Assembly: GCA_036365515.1 (NCBI GenBank)
Contig: CM070873.1
Location: 222,444,876-222,508,875, forward strand
DNA length: 64,000 nt
Direction of reading: 5' to 3'
DNA from: Torymus aiolomorphi
Taxonomy: Eukaryota > Arthropoda > Insecta > Hymenoptera > Torymidae
This document shows, one piece after another, positions 26,401 to 42,300 of this stretch (positions are counted from its first letter, which is position 1; every line of letters starts with the position of its first letter). The notes below the pieces were generated by a model that had not been told where the DNA came from, ran no database searches, and saw only the letters and a list, made by a program, of their open reading frames with translations. The position numbers and the translations under genes are program-made.

Positions 26401-29400
26401 CAGTATTTTTTTATACAGTGTCGAAATTGTGAAATTTACTCGGTCGGTAAAGATTAGGTATTATTACGTTCCGTAAAGGGGATGTCGGAGCTATTGCAGG
26501 TGCCTACATTGTATTTTTCTTTATTCTAATTTAATTTTTAGTTTTTCTTAACGATTTTAATTACATTTTATTCAAAATAAGTTAAAGAATGTTATCTTAT
26601 TAACAATCTACTAAAAATTAAGAATTAATATTGAAATTTTAATCAAGTTTTAAAACGCTATTTTTATTATTGAGTTTTAATTTAATTTATTTCTGTTTCA
26701 CATTTTACGAGGAAACCAATAACCACTGATAATTTTATCATGTGTTACATTTCTCCCATTGTTTTATATTGTTTGTTGAAACAAATAATAGTTATAATTT
26801 ATGGAAATAGAAATTTGTATTAGCACTGAAAAAATTGTGGAACTTAATTTTATTCATTAAAATTTGTATTCGTGCATTTATGTTTTTAGTATTTATGTTT
26901 TTATGTTTTTAGTATTTATGATGTTTGTTAGAATATAAAGACATTTAGGTGACTGAAATTAAGTACGAATATATAGTTCTATATAAGCTTCAACATCTGT
27001 ATAATCTTCTTTTAGAACGTAACGTTTATGAAAGCAACATTAGGAAGATAGTTTTTATTCCGATTTACTCAAAATGTGTTTTAATAGAAAAGATTAGTTA
27101 AAAAATCCTTTTATTTAAATGATTTTTCAATTTTCATTATTATTTAGATTTCGGTAAACAAATAGATTCAATGACTTTTTTATAGAGCATTGTCGTATCA
27201 TCTCTCGGAAGAAGCAATAAAGATCCGTGTGGTTCAAAATTAACAGTTCGAGCAATTTCTGATCCTAGGTGGAGCGATTTTACAAGGTAAGCGTACTTTT
27301 GTCAACAAAATATTACATTACCTCATATACAATCCATGCTTATGACCGTAAATTCATCTTAGGCTCTGAGTTCCTAATTAATATACAAAATGTTCAAATA
27401 TTCAAATGTTATGTCCCACCTATGAATGCTATATATTATTTTATAGCAGTGCGAGGCATAAACTCGCTACGCTCGGGCGTTTATACACGCCGTGCCGTAA
27501 AGTGCAACTTATGCCACTAGTGTTGTAATGTATACTAATTTATAGCACGAAAGGTACTATAAAATATCTTACGACACTAGTGCCTTCAGTGGCCCATTAT
27601 TGCACGACGTGAAATTAGCGCCCGAGCGCAGTGAGGGTGATAATTCACGTCGTGCAGTGGGCCACTAGTATCGTAATATACTATTATATTATTGACCCTA
27701 ATAATAGTATGGGACCCTGATGCAGAAATAATAATTCGCTATTTGATATTTAATTAGTTAGTATAATGTATAATTTTCCAAGAACTATTTGTGATGTATA
27801 TTTGGGTACTAAAACATTTATTAATCCTTAGATCTATATAAATAAGTTACTCGCGTAATAATTACAAGTATGTAACATTTGCGATACCTATAGAGTTAGA
27901 GTCTCGAAATGTGTGGGCTTTTTAAGACGTCTTCCAAACAAGTTTTTGGTCTTAGGCGTGCCTTAATCTCCATCTGAAAAACCAAGACGTAACGTGTCAT
28001 GCATACAAGTTTCTTTTAATACGAACCTCTTGTGATTCATGATACGTCGTTACGAGGAATCTGCGTCAAATTGAATGCCAGACCCGCATATACTATAGAA
28101 ACTAAATACGTTACGTTCTTTTTAGTCTTCGTTTGTAAACATCCCTCGCCAAATAACAAAACAGCAATTCAATTATTTATTTTCTTTTATCTCTTTTTTT
28201 TTTTTTTTTTTTCAAAAATTTTGATATAACAAATATTTAATTGATAAAAATGAATTATTTTTAATACGAATTATTTATCCCATCCTTTTTGTCTTCTATT
28301 GCATTTAGTTAAAGAATATTTATATTGTGTATTATTAAGCATTTCTCCTTATAGTACATACATAAATAGACACTTGAATTAAAAAGAAAAACACCAAATA
28401 CAACTACCTGTTGAGTACTTTCAAACGTAATTGCTTAAACCTCTGAAAACTATTTACCCCGTCGTGAAATAAAGAACTCAAAAGACTATTTAAAACCTAT
28501 ATACACACAGACCATTTGGCGCGAGCTACTCGGAGAGAGCCGCTAGTTCTCCGCCGTTGAACTGCACCGGGAGTATCGGGGGTGGCGAGGACTCGTCACC
28601 AAGGAGCAACGGCGGCATCGAAGCGGCCGACTGCTGTCTGGATGACTACCCGGAGCAGCAGCTCTTGGCGCGCTGCCAGGAGCTAAAAGAGACGCGACGA
28701 ACGCGCGAGGGTCGCAGGAGCGGTGGGGCGCACCACCGGCACAGCAGCGGCGGGGAGGGGAGCATCGTCAGCTGTCCTGCCGTGCCATCTGGTCGGTTCG
28801 CCCATCAGCGGCAATACCAGCAGCAGCAGCGCGTTAGCCCCGCGGCCCTCGCGGCATTGGCACGCTCGCCCCGCTACACCTCGACATTGTCGGTTGGGAC
28901 GCTGCACCACGCGCGTTCCGCGTCCGCGTCATCCTCATACTCCGGGGCGAACCACAGGGATTTGTCCAAGTCTACTGGTAACTTCTTTGGCATACAATTG
29001 GACCATGCATCCCTCGACAAACTCAGTCCCAAGGTGCGTGTTTTGCGTGCTTTTTTACCTTTTTCTTGTACGAGTGTGATTCGGACGTTGAGTGGTTGTG
29101 TGGTGGAGGGGAGAACGAACGGTTCCTTTTACCTGCGCAGTACTACTATAGGTAGCTGAGACGTAGTAAGAAAATATAAGCACGTGCGATTCGTATTGAC
29201 ATTTAACTTTGTTTTGAGCAAAATTTTATATACTTTTTTATACTTATATACATGCATAAATTACTGTCTGAAAGGATTTTCTGTTAAAAAGCAAACTTTC
29301 TTTAAACTGCCATTCAAATCAAAATATTAGTGCATTACATGGCAAAATATAAATAACAATACCGTAACAATTAGATTTAATTATTAACATGAGGAATTCT

Positions 29401-32400
29401 GTTTAAAAAACGTTTAATATTAAAATAAGAACTATAACTTTATGAAAATATTTTTCTTATTTCAAATGAAATCCTTGTCATTTTACAAAATATCTTAAAT
29501 TTACTTTTCGTATAATATTGGAAATCAATATTGCATTTTAAATTCAAAAACGATGTATACTTTAATATCTATACATTATTTATTCTTCTTACATTACACT
29601 ATATTATAGGTATACACAAACGGTATGAAAATACAGGGATACAGCATGGAAAACCTGAAGAAGAGTCCGGGATCAGTATCGCAAACTTCAGACAACTACA
29701 GTACGACTAAGTCCCTGCCGCCCAGCCACACCGACAAGGCCACCGACAAGGTGTCGAGGGCTTGGGGCAGCTTGCAGGAGATTCGAAAGGTCGCCGGCTG
29801 CGAACATGACGACTGCGTGGTGAGTGTAGCACATAACTCTGTTTCTTTCTATTCCGTTGACGGTGCGCATACTATCTTTTTTGTGCCGACCCTGTTTCTT
29901 TTGTGCCTTACGGAAATGGGTCGAAGGGGACAGGAGATGAATTAATTAAATTTTCTTAGTAACTTGCGTAAATTATAGCCTTCTACAGGACTTTTATTTG
30001 AATTGAAACTGAAATTTTTTCTTACAAATAATGTTTATTCAGAAGGAAGCTATTTTTAAGAGCTATTCTTAAGCCATTAAATAAGATAACACTTCTAATT
30101 ATTATATCTTCTTCTAGACTCTAGAGAAATAATTTTAGAAGAAACTAAAAATCTAAATAATACTGTATAAAATCATCATTGAATATTTATATTTATATAT
30201 GATACTTTTCTTATTTAAATAGCATTTAGAACAGGTCTCCTCATAGCAATTTATTCATACTATCTGTTCTGTACATAACTGAAACGCGCAATTTTTATTT
30301 TTAAATGGAAAACATCAAATATTTTGAACAGTTATAGCTAAAAGCTTTTATTGAACCTTAAACAAACAAGGAGTTTAGGCTTTCCCGCATATCCTTATTG
30401 GTTTTTATCTTATCACAATGACGCGTTGCTATTTTTTGAGTGTATTGCGGCCATAATCTCTCGGAGTATATTAAAAAACTAATCACTGTTTAAACATTCT
30501 TTTAATAAAATATTATATGAATAACAAAAACATGAGATGAAATGTAGAGTAAACGTGTTTGAATATAAAAATGTATGAAAGTTTCTGTTTCTAATTGTCA
30601 AAGGAACATAAACCTTCTTATATTTCGACAAAACTAATTTTAAAAAATCAGTTTTTTGTCAGTAAACATTAATAAAATTGAAGTAATAAAAATGACAAAA
30701 AAGAATACTTAAGGTGGTTCAATGGTTAAAATCGACGTTAAATATAAAGATTTTTTACGATGATTACTTCGCATATTATATTATAACATAAGTAACGGCA
30801 TAACTTGAAACAACGGCACTTTGAGTAACGAAAAGAATTTTTTGACAAAATTTAACTATTGAGAACGTAGATACCACCATAAAAAAATCAATAAAACACT
30901 GGAATCTTTTTATTTTGTTCCTTATTCAATTTCAGGGGGAGTTCCAATATAAAAAATGGAAAATTATCAAGATCTGCATGTGCGTGTGTTTTTAGAAACA
31001 AAAGGACGTAACTTGGCTTGGCAGGTTTGATAATTTTCCATTTTTCATTGGTACGTTCTCTTGAAATTGAACGAGAAACAAAATGAGACCTTCCAAATTA
31101 AAATCGGATAGAAATTAGAAAAGATACCAATATTTTATTGAATTTGTTTTAGGTGGTGGTATCTACTTTGACAATAGTTAAATTTTATCACAAAAAAATT
31201 GTTTTCGTTACTTAAAAATCTTCCAAATTATGCCGTTACTTTTGTTATACTATGCGAAGTAGTAATTGTACAAAATCTTTCTATTTAATGTGGATTTTAA
31301 CCATATTAAGATCCAGTGCCTTCAAACTAGCTCACTTGAAATAAATATTAACACTTGCATTGTATTAATTAGTGCCCTTTTTTACTAGAAAACATTCCTT
31401 TCTATTTTGTAACCGAAAATCTTTCGACACTGACTTAAATTTATGATCTTACACATTATCTTTTCGCAAGCACATCACAAATATTGAAAGTGTGAACGGC
31501 GGGAGGTTATTAGCAATAATTAGTAAGCTACAAAAGGCCTATAGTCAGAAACGATGTATGGGATTGGAAAGGAGGAAGAAGCGGTCGTACACAATTTTCA
31601 CGCGCGCTCCTCTATGCGAACCCGCGGCGAGGCGCTCGATATCCGCGGGACTGTGCGATAATTAGAGATTACTCGATTCGCGCGAACGGGTTAATTATGG
31701 TAACATCATTGTTCTTGGTACGGAGGCTTTAACCGTTCTTTCCCGGTATCAGCGAAAACTTACGGGAACTTTCGCAAGTGAAGTGCATGCTACGTTCAGC
31801 TAATTCCTAGTAACCACGAATAACAATTTTTACACTTGGATATTAGTAATATTAGAAATTGCATAGATATTTATGTATATTATTAAATTTGTCGTTTATA
31901 ATAAATCTTTTGAATAGATTTCAATAACTGCTGTCTATAATCATTTTCAGTAATACTTCAACAATTAACATGTTATCAAATCATTAGCATAAGTCATAAA
32001 ACAGAGATAACTGCTTTGAGTGTAAACATGCATAAAAATAAGCGTAAATTGCGGCATTCATAATCATGAAGTTCACCCAGTTAAGTCAAATAAGTCAGAT
32101 ATATCACGACAAATCTCTCGCAACATCAACCCACATAAAAAAGCAAGCACTGCATAAAATAGCCGTCTGTGCTGGAAATGCAATGTCAAGCTGTTTCCCA
32201 TTCTACAGATGCAATGTATAAACGCGGCAATTATATATAATTTATAAATTTAAGACCTTAGAGAAACTTTAATGAACTTAATTATATACACCACTCTATA
32301 TAACTATTGGTATATTTGTATCAGATTGACTTTATACAATGGTTCTGTGAGCTATTAAATTTAATTAAAAAATATATTTTGTCTTTAATGTAAAAATTGT

Positions 32401-35400
32401 AAGACGACAAATAATTTACAAAAAAATCATATTATTATTGGTTCATATAGACATACTACTATTCTTTCTGTTAGCATACTCTAAATGCCCTTAATTAAAA
32501 TAAACTATTGTCAATCTTATTGGAGCAAGTCTAACGCGTACAGTACAATTAATGAATATTAATCATTATCGTATTGTCGATCATCCAATATTGCACACAA
32601 TATCGCACAGCCTTGTGCTAAATTACGTAGACAATTTAGCTAATAAAGCGATTTTTCTATAGCATATCAACAGTTAAAATTTCGCAACTCCATCCGCGAG
32701 AACGTATACTTGCCATGTATACATATCCATACTATACGTATAGCTCTCATGCAACGAAAAGAGCAAACCCGCATAGCGAAGGAGGCGCAGCGCACGGAAT
32801 CGTCATTATATACACTATCGGTCAGCGTTGAACTCGGAGAGCATCCTCGCATTATGTATACTCCGCGCGCGTATACTCCACGAGCTCAGCAACCCGTACA
32901 ATAATGCACGTACATATACTTCCCTCGCGACGCGCGCGCGCTCGCGTGTACGTATATGCCCACGGTGAATCTGCACGAAAGAATCTGTAAAATTACTGTG
33001 ATAAAACTAGGAAGCTATAGGGGTCTGGCGCTGAGATTATAGGTAATTTTCATGACTGAGAAATTCTTGTGAAATTTTTCGCATACCTTTGCAAATAAAT
33101 TTTCCATCAATCAGAAAAATTTTCTAACAATGAAATGGTTTGTTTAAATAAATATTCTGCGTTTAAAAAGTTTAAGTCAATAATTGATATTTGCAATTCA
33201 TAAATAATACCCGCTATATTATTAATTTCGGCTGTAATAAAGGACATAACACGAAACGATAATAGATGACGCAATTTTCTTTTCGAATTGTCATACGCAC
33301 ATTATTACCCCCTTGAAAACTGGAAAGTGCGCAAGTAGCCATATGACCAGAAACGGCGAATTCCATCGCGCTGCGGCCGCAACAACGCCATACACAGCAG
33401 CATCGGTCACTTTATTTCTCAATTCTCGAGCGCGCAGTAGCGTACCGAAGCCGAAGGGCCCTACTGCTCCATCAATTCGACCCCCGTCGCTCTACGGTAC
33501 TGTTTCCTCTTCTCTCTCACTCTCTTTCTCTCTCGGCTGCACGCGAGCGGCCCGGCGCGTCTCGCTTCCTGTATGCCCGCCGCCCGGTGTGCACACACGC
33601 ATCATAGAATTTGATTTGCACGCTGTACTGGGGGGATGCACGGGTGCGTGCGAGTGCGGCCGATTCATTATAGTGCGCGCCCGCCGCCGGCGCTATACCG
33701 CACTCTCGCGATTTCGACGTATAAGTACGTCTCGCGCGCATACTTATATACGCTACGCTTGGCGAAAAATCGGATGTATCCGGTTACGCGGTCGCCTGGG
33801 AAGAGAGCAATCATTCATTCATTCGTGGCCACGGCCTCGCGGATGCTGCGCTGCTGTGCGATGGAGGTGCTCGAATTTCGTGTTGTTTTGCTATCGAGTT
33901 CGCGCGGCTGCTTGATTTACTCGATTGGAGCGTCTTAAGTGAACATCCTTCGTCTCGGGCTACGCGCCGATGATGATGGCCGTTTAGTGTTTTTCCTGCT
34001 CTCTAATGATGCTTAATTTCTTTTCTCAATTCTCTAACTGATGATGGAGTCTCGCTGGGTGGAAGTTATCGAAGTTGGGACTGCAAGGAATCAAGCACAA
34101 AATGGTATTGTCTAAGTCACGCACAGTAATAATGATACAGCGATCGTCTGTTCATTTTAACTTTAAATCAATAATGAGTAAACTGTTATTTCAAAGTCGC
34201 TTTGCAAGAAATTGTTTAACTGCAGTCAGAAAAACGATCCTCCTGCCTTGAAATAAAATTTCTCCCCAGAAAATCTTCGTGTGACAAAAAGGGATTCCTC
34301 CTGCGCGAAAAAATTTCCTTCTGCGCGAAAAATCATCATCCCGCTACAGGAAGCTTGTCTTCCTGTTGTAAGATAATTCCTCCTTCCATAGAAAGATATC
34401 CTTGGCCCTATTTTTAGCGGAAATCTTCCGACAGGCAAATTTTCGGTGAATACACGAAGATCGCTTTCTGAGTCTGTATAATTTGATAAAACATCTGAAT
34501 TTTTCCGTACATAAAACAACAATGCCAGCTATTTTCAGTAGATCGCGTATAAATAGTTGAATCAATTTTTTTTCATTAATCTGTAATGTAAATTATTACT
34601 CTAAAGTTAATTATTTTTAATGTTCTTATTATGAGGTATTGAGCACCTGTTGTTCTTCTTAAAATTATTATATCAAAAATAATCATATATACTATAATAA
34701 TAAAATATTTTTAACTTTTTCAAAGTTAAATATTATAAAAGCGTGTGCAAATCATTAATATTAAATGCTGTATGAAAATCACTTTACTTCATAATAACAA
34801 AACCATATTTACATTCGCTAGTCTCACCGTAAACCTAATAAACCCTTCGTAATCCTCTGTAACGACGCAGCTAATTAAATCCCCACAGCTAATGACCTTC
34901 CAACAAATTCATTCCCACGTACTTGAAAAAAAAGTATATATATATATAACAACGCGGGCCGATGAATGAACGAAGTGGTGAATGAAAGAGCACACGCTAA
35001 GCCGTCTCTCTCACTCTCTCACTCTTCCGAACGTCTCTTCGATACAGCCCTGGGAAGCGGATAGGGCCCTCGCCCTCTTAAATAGCATAACGCGACGGTG
35101 CGTACTTATACGCGCGGCCACGCGAACGACGACGGCGGGAGGGGGAGGCAGGGGGGAAGGGGGAAAGTAACGAGAGCGGGACCGAGGAAAACGGAGTCCG
35201 CGGGAGGAGGGAGGCGGGCAAAAGCGACTTCATCGGGCCGAGCGCGCACGAGAGAGATCAGCCGTCAAAGAGGTTAGCCGCTCAGTATTAGCGCGACTCC
35301 TCGACGATACGCGACTCGCGTGTGTCACTCTCCTCGGCATCCGTCAGCCGTGCACGCGCACTCACTGCAGACACGAGCGCGCGCGACGAAAAGAGAGAGT

Positions 35401-36259
35401 ATAGTCGCGCTCCACGGTTACTTATCTCCAGCCTGGAATGCGCAACACTCGTGCTCCGAAATATCGGAAGTTGGCGAACTGCGAATGACAGCACGGTGGG
35501 CGCTCAGTGCACGTGCTGCGCCGCCGAAGGCTACACGGTCCCGTTCAGCGCTGGGGGAGCGAGCGCGCGAAAAAATACAAAGGAGCGATACGAGCAAAAT
35601 CGAGGTCGAGAGCACGCGCGGCAGCCAGCATACGTATAGCCGCGCTCGGCGGTGTGTTTGGGCGGAGCCCGCGGCGGCGGTGGAGTTGTAAAAGTTGGTC
35701 GAGCCGTGCACCGAGGTTTACCTATACACACACACACACACGAACCTCGTGTTATATATAGCGCCGCCTCGTCGAAATCCCAGAGCCGTATCGCGCTCGG
35801 ATTTCGCCCGGAAGGAAGACGATTAAATGGGCGTACCAAGAAGAAAGAGGAGAAAAAAGGCGCGAGCCGCCGCGCCGCCGGCGGAACATGAGTCGCACGG
35901 TAAGGAAATCGCGTGCAACAACCCGCGGCAATTCATATTTTTGCGCGAACCTGGATTCGTGCTCGCGCGCCCGCGCTCACGCGAAACTTCCCTTTCTCTC
36001 TCTTTCTAGCAGTGTGTGTATAATATCGTGAGAACGCCGGAGACGACGATGCGCTATGCTCCGAGGGGCATTGCATTCGCGTGTTACGAGTGCGCCGATT
36101 ACGCAGCCACAGGATGCGTGATTTATCATTCGTTATTGATCCAGTTAATGTACCGCCTGCTCTTGTATGCGACTCTGAGTATACTCGTAAAGGCTTGTTT
36201 ATTATTTGTGACGCGACGTGACGGGAATGGTGGACTGCGGCCTTTTGTAATTGTGCGCT

Positions 36260-36342
<83 letters not shown>

Positions 36343-39300
36343 GGCTATCAGACTTTTTCAATTATTGAGAAACGTTCATTGATTCCGCGCCTCATTTGCC
36401 AGCTTGATGATGCGCTGCATTCATGTGACGCTCTTGATGTTTTACTGAATGATCGTACGGGAATTTCTTTATACGTTTTTGAGATGACTGTGTACCAAAA
36501 ACTTTCATGAAAATAACCTTGTGCAAAAATTGAAACGACATTCATTGACGAAAATAGCACTTTTACTTATAATGGTGGGAATGCACGACTGCGTTAATGG
36601 AATTGTTACAAAGTTTATTTATAGCATCAATAAGCCAAATTGAGAATTTTAATATCTGTGGACAATATCCTAACAAATAATCTTACGAAAAATCTCATTA
36701 TGAAAAATAGATTATTGATGCATATACCATAAGTAGTCGACTATCTACATATAGTCATTTAAACCGCATTATAGATACGCGATTAAAAGATCTCCCTTCA
36801 TTTCAGTCTATTTAATCCTTATCATATCAAGATCCTTTTAATCTTATTTAAACAATACGAGAAATAGATAAAAATGCCAATTCTAAAATTCTTTTAAAGA
36901 AACTAGTTATAAACACAGTTCAACGCTCTATAATAATGTTCAAAAATAAACGATAGTTTATAACTTCCGAGAATGGAACAAAGTGGTGATTTTCGAGTAC
37001 GAAAATAAGTGCGTTTCGATACGGTAATTATGTTGATGTCCGAGCATTCTGAGAACGTGATGAGCATGAATATCCTCCTCGCTGAGTAGGCCCCGTTATA
37101 GCCGTCCAGTGCCGTATCGTTTCACGGGATTTTTTCCTTCCCCACCGCGTGTTTAGAAAGCGTTTTCTTTTTGTTGACTACCTCGGTTTCAGATGCGGCC
37201 GCTAGTATATTTAGCGCTACTATCATTCTTTCAAGTTAAAAGCCTGTTTTTACTTTCTGAAGCCTTATTTGTTTAAAAAAGTTATTATTAAATGTCGTAC
37301 GGATAATTTTGCAATCAATATCAATGTTTAGGGCTCAGTACACGTTTCTTGTCGAGTAGCATGAACTTTTTGTATCATATATTTTTCATTGTAAGATGAC
37401 TCCTTCGTATTTCGAAAGTTGGCTGGGAAGAGAAGCGGATGTGTTTCTATCATTATCTTTTATCGGTTATTAAAATAAACAATGAAAGTATCTTTTTCCG
37501 TGGCGGGCAACAAGTTGAAACTCTGCCTTATCTTGCGAGCAACGTCATCGTCTAGAATATCTCCTGTCTCCGTCGGGGACACTTGTCATTTGGCATTCGC
37601 TAAACAAACATGTGCTTCGCGTACAGTCATTTAAAATTTGTTGCAGATTTTATAAAAGTAAAAATTATCAAATATACCGTGAATCTTTATTGATAAATGC
37701 CATATATCGAGTTGCTGTGATTCACCGGAAATCCGAAAATAAAAGATAACTAAAGAAAAATATTTTTTCAGCATGGAAGTACCGAATCATGCAATAAGGA
37801 CACAAGTTGCGGCGTTCACACGTGGGCCATAAGCTTCGAAAAGCTTTTAGAAGATCCAAAAGGCTTACAAACATTTGCAGTGAGTATCAATTTTAACCTT
37901 CACTTCTAACCTACTATTAAAAATGTGTCAATTACTCGATGACTAATCCCCGGCAGGAAGGCACAGTTTTTATACTGCGTGCATTTCATATTGTAATATT
38001 TTCATTAAAGCATAGCATAATACTACATTAAGTTTTATATATAAACAGATATAATTTATACATTTAAAGTATTGTTATTTATGTAGTCATTTATTCATTA
38101 AAAATGTTAATTACAACTGTTTGATTTATAACTTAATTTGAATTTTCAGAAATACCTAAAGAAGGAAATTAGTCATGAAAACATTTACTTCTGGGCAGCA
38201 TGTGAACGTTATGCCGACACAGAAGATTTAGCCGCGCGGAAGCGGCTGGCAGCGCAAATTTATCAACGACATTTGTCTAATAATGCTTCAGAACCAGTTA
38301 ACGTCGACAGCCATGCAGCGGGTCAAATTACGCCAGAGTTGTTGAATGCGGCACCTCCAGATATTTTTGCTCAGGTAAACATAAGTCCCAAATACACATT
38401 AAAAAAACGATATGTACTTATAATATAAAATTTTCTGATAATTTTTTGTTTTCTACTTATTCATGTTGGAATAATAGAACAAACAATTTTATAAACTACG
38501 TAAAGGGATGTCGTAATCTATATATAAAATAATAACCTACTCACCAACAATTTTGTATTTTACGTTATCTTTTTACGTTACTTTTTTCTAAATAATTACG
38601 AAGAAGAAATAATTGAGATAGTTTCAAAAAAAGTAAAAATCAATTCAAATTACGAAAAATTAGATATATGAATCTGTGATGGCTCCAACATCCCCTCAAG
38701 GAGATGTGCTCTTAATAGCTCAATTTCACAGTTTCTAAAAAAGTTATATTTTATATTCTAGGCACAGAAGCAAGTTTTCAATTTGATGAAGTTTGATAGT
38801 TATCCACGCTTCCTTCGATCGGATATATATCAAAAGTGCTTAGAAACAGGATGCGAAGACACATCGCCTGAAGACGGAGATCTTTTTTTAACAAACTCCC
38901 CAAATGTGAAACTTAAAAAAAGTCATTCTGATGCTGAAGATCGATGCCGAAAATCTATTCTTCCATGGCATAGGAAAAATAGGTAAAGTCTGGAACACGA
39001 TAAATATTCAAGTTAATTCATAAAACGAAGTATTTTATAGATATTAATCTACTAATAAAATCAATAGTTTAGTCAATTTCATATATATTTTATTCTATGC
39101 AATTTACTTATATGCTTCTTATGTATTTTAGATCAAAATCTAAAGATCGTGGTGAATCTGAATATAACAAAACTCCAAGTAGAGGAGAAAAAATTTATAA
39201 GAGTTTCTCAACGATACAACGTGACAATGAAGGAAATAATGATGAAGATAGTGTTTCCATTTCAAGCAGTCGTTCATCTCTTGCATCGTGGGATCTGGCA

Positions 39301-42300
39301 TTACGACAGTCTTTCTCAAAACATGTAAGATGTCGTTTTACTTTTGGTAGAGTTTATGTTTAGTTTTGACTAATAAAGTTTTGTGTGAAAAGTTTTTGTA
39401 TATGCAGTGACATGCTAGAATTCTGAATTTGAATAATTTGTGTTTTTAACTGCTCGTTTTTTTATTTTTTTCTTTGCTTGCGATTGGTTATCTTTACTGC
39501 ACTGCACTGTTTTTATTAGATAAGTTCTTTTTGTCGAATTTGAGCTTCAAACACCAAACACGCACTTTCCAAATGGCGGCACTTAGCATTTAAGGGTAGA
39601 CTATGGTAAAAAAGGGGTTGTATTTTTTTAATTAATGAATTGCCCGTATATTCTTTTATCTATTTACAATCAATAAAATCATGTCTTTTTTAAAATAATA
39701 TACATTAATGAAATTAAAAATCCGTTTATATATAAAGACGCATATTTTAAGTAAAAGTTCTTAAAACAATTTATAAAATAGTACTGTTACATGCTTTTAA
39801 ATAATATTAGAAGATAAAATTAGAGAAATGTGAGAAATATTTGGAAAGACAATACAATGGGTTCGTGTAAAATGTTTCATGATAAAATAATAATAAGATT
39901 AAAGTAAATTAAATTAAAAATTGGAAAATTGCTCACTACTTTTAAATACGCCACAGTCTGCTCTTAGTATAAGCAAACAAAGATAAAAAGCTCGAAATCG
40001 ATAATTTTAACTTGTAGTCGGCCTCGTCCTGCGAAGGACAGTCGAACGAGATGCGAGAGAATCACGTGTCTAAATGTGCTGGCCTTTGTCGAGTTATCCT
40101 GCCGGACGGCTCGACGACGGTTATACCAACCAATCATTCGGAAAGCGTCCGAGATGTCGTTACGCGCCTCCTCGACAAACGCGCTCTGCGATATTCGAAC
40201 TACGACGTCCTTATGCTTGCTACAGACGAGGTTTGTTTTAGTTTTAACCTAACTTTATTTTTCTTTCTATCGAAGGCAAATTGGGCTTTTATGTAATCTC
40301 AACAGTTATCGTTTCAGAAAAGGGTAGTAATAGTTAATCCAATGCATGCCACTAAAACAATCTTTTTAATGGTGTAGCTGATACTGTTTGATTGAGGTTA
40401 CCTGTTGTTTTGTAGAAAACTTAACTATACTGAGTTAAAGTATTTTAATTTGCCATTAAATAATTAAATATAATAAAAATTCAGTAATTTTCAATATTCC
40501 TTAATCAAATTCATTTTTGGTTTTTTTGTAGTAAGCAAAATGAATTTACTATAATGTAGCACTTATCCTTTATCTCGAATTTGATAAGAATAATACTTTG
40601 TAGGTCTTTTCTTAGATATACACATGCATGACAATGATAGTGACTATTACAAGAATATTTCTGTTATTTCTTAATTTGTATAAAGTCTTAAATTTTTTAA
40701 AAAAGCTATATTATTGATCAAAATTATTTTTTTTTATTTTCAGATTATCAACCTCAAATACCCAAGTTCAGTATTAGCCAGTCAAGAAGTAGAAGTTGTG
40801 CCAACAAAAGTAATTAAGGTAGATTTACCTTCACGTCGTGTGATAAGTGTTGTTGCTCATAAAGGAAGAACGCTGAAAGAAGTGCTGAAACCACTTTTAA
40901 ACAAGTATGGCTTTAAACTTGATCTCGTTACAATCTGGGCTGATGGGCATCCCATTTCTGTTGATATCCCTGCAGCAAGTGCACCACCAAGACTTGCTCT
41001 CACATCAAATAATAAAGGTATTTATTATATATATTTAAAAAAATAAGTTTGTAAAGAGAAATGTTGTAGATATATGAACGATTTTAAAACATATTTGTTA
41101 TTTTAGAAATCATAGATGATGCTCCTTTATTTAAAACACCGGATGTCCCCAAAGGTCAACCTACCCTTGATGAAATAACAAATAAAGTCTTTGAAGAACT
41201 TCGTGTTGGAAAAAGTAATACTAAATATGAAGAAGATGAAGGTTCATGCAAGGTAAACAATAGATGAAAATTAAAATTTATAACTCTGCATATTAAGGTT
41301 AATTCCTAAGTAATTAAACTTTTTTTTTAGTCTGACGATCAAAAATCTGAAGGTTCTTCAATACTATCGAGTAAATTCTTTTCAAGAGATTCAACTCTTC
41401 ATATAAAAAAGAAGGTAAAATATTAAAAAAAATTATTTTTCAAAAAATTCTAATCAGTGAAGAAAAAATAATTTTATCTTTAAAATTTTTTAGTCTAAAT
41501 TGAAAAGTAGTAATATGAGCGAAAAAAGTGGCTCAGATTGTGGAAACGACGAAAGTCATCGACCGCATCCCCCTCTAATCGCTAAATGGCGAAATGGAGT
41601 AAAACTACAGCTACCAAGTAGATTTGATGGAGATGGTAAAAGTACTGTTTTTTTATTATTTAATTATATAAGTGCAAATAAAATATTTATTTATTTATTT
41701 ATTTTCATTATTTTTAGATTTATATGAAGGTTTAAAACGAGCACAAAGAACGAGATTAGAAGATCAAAGAGGAACCGAAATTAATTTTGAACTTCCGGAT
41801 TTCTTAAAAGTAAGACCTTGACTCCTGATTTTAAAATATAGAGCTGTATTTAAAATAATGTTTTACTTGAACAGTAAATATCTAGTCAATCTAAAAATAT
41901 AATTGTTTTTTAGAACAAAGAAAATGGAAAGTTAGTAGATGAGAAAAAACGTCGAAAATCGCGTATTACTTCAGGAATTAGTGAATTTAGTAAATTTTAT
42001 GATTCTGAAGACGAAAAGAAAATTCTGGGATCTTGCTCGGATAATTCGAGTAGCCTTGATAATACTTTAGTTGACGCTGATAAAACAATTGTCGAGAATG
42101 GAAATTATCAACACGATGCCACAAAAATGTGCAATGAAGATCCCTCACAAATTTCACCTACAAAACTTTCCAAACCTCCGCCCCTTCCACCAAAACCAAA
42201 GAGTTTATCGAATTCTTTGCGAGGTAATGTTTTACCTTCTAGACCATTTCAACGTGTTGTCAATTACGACAAAAAAACAATTTAACGAATTTAGAGGACT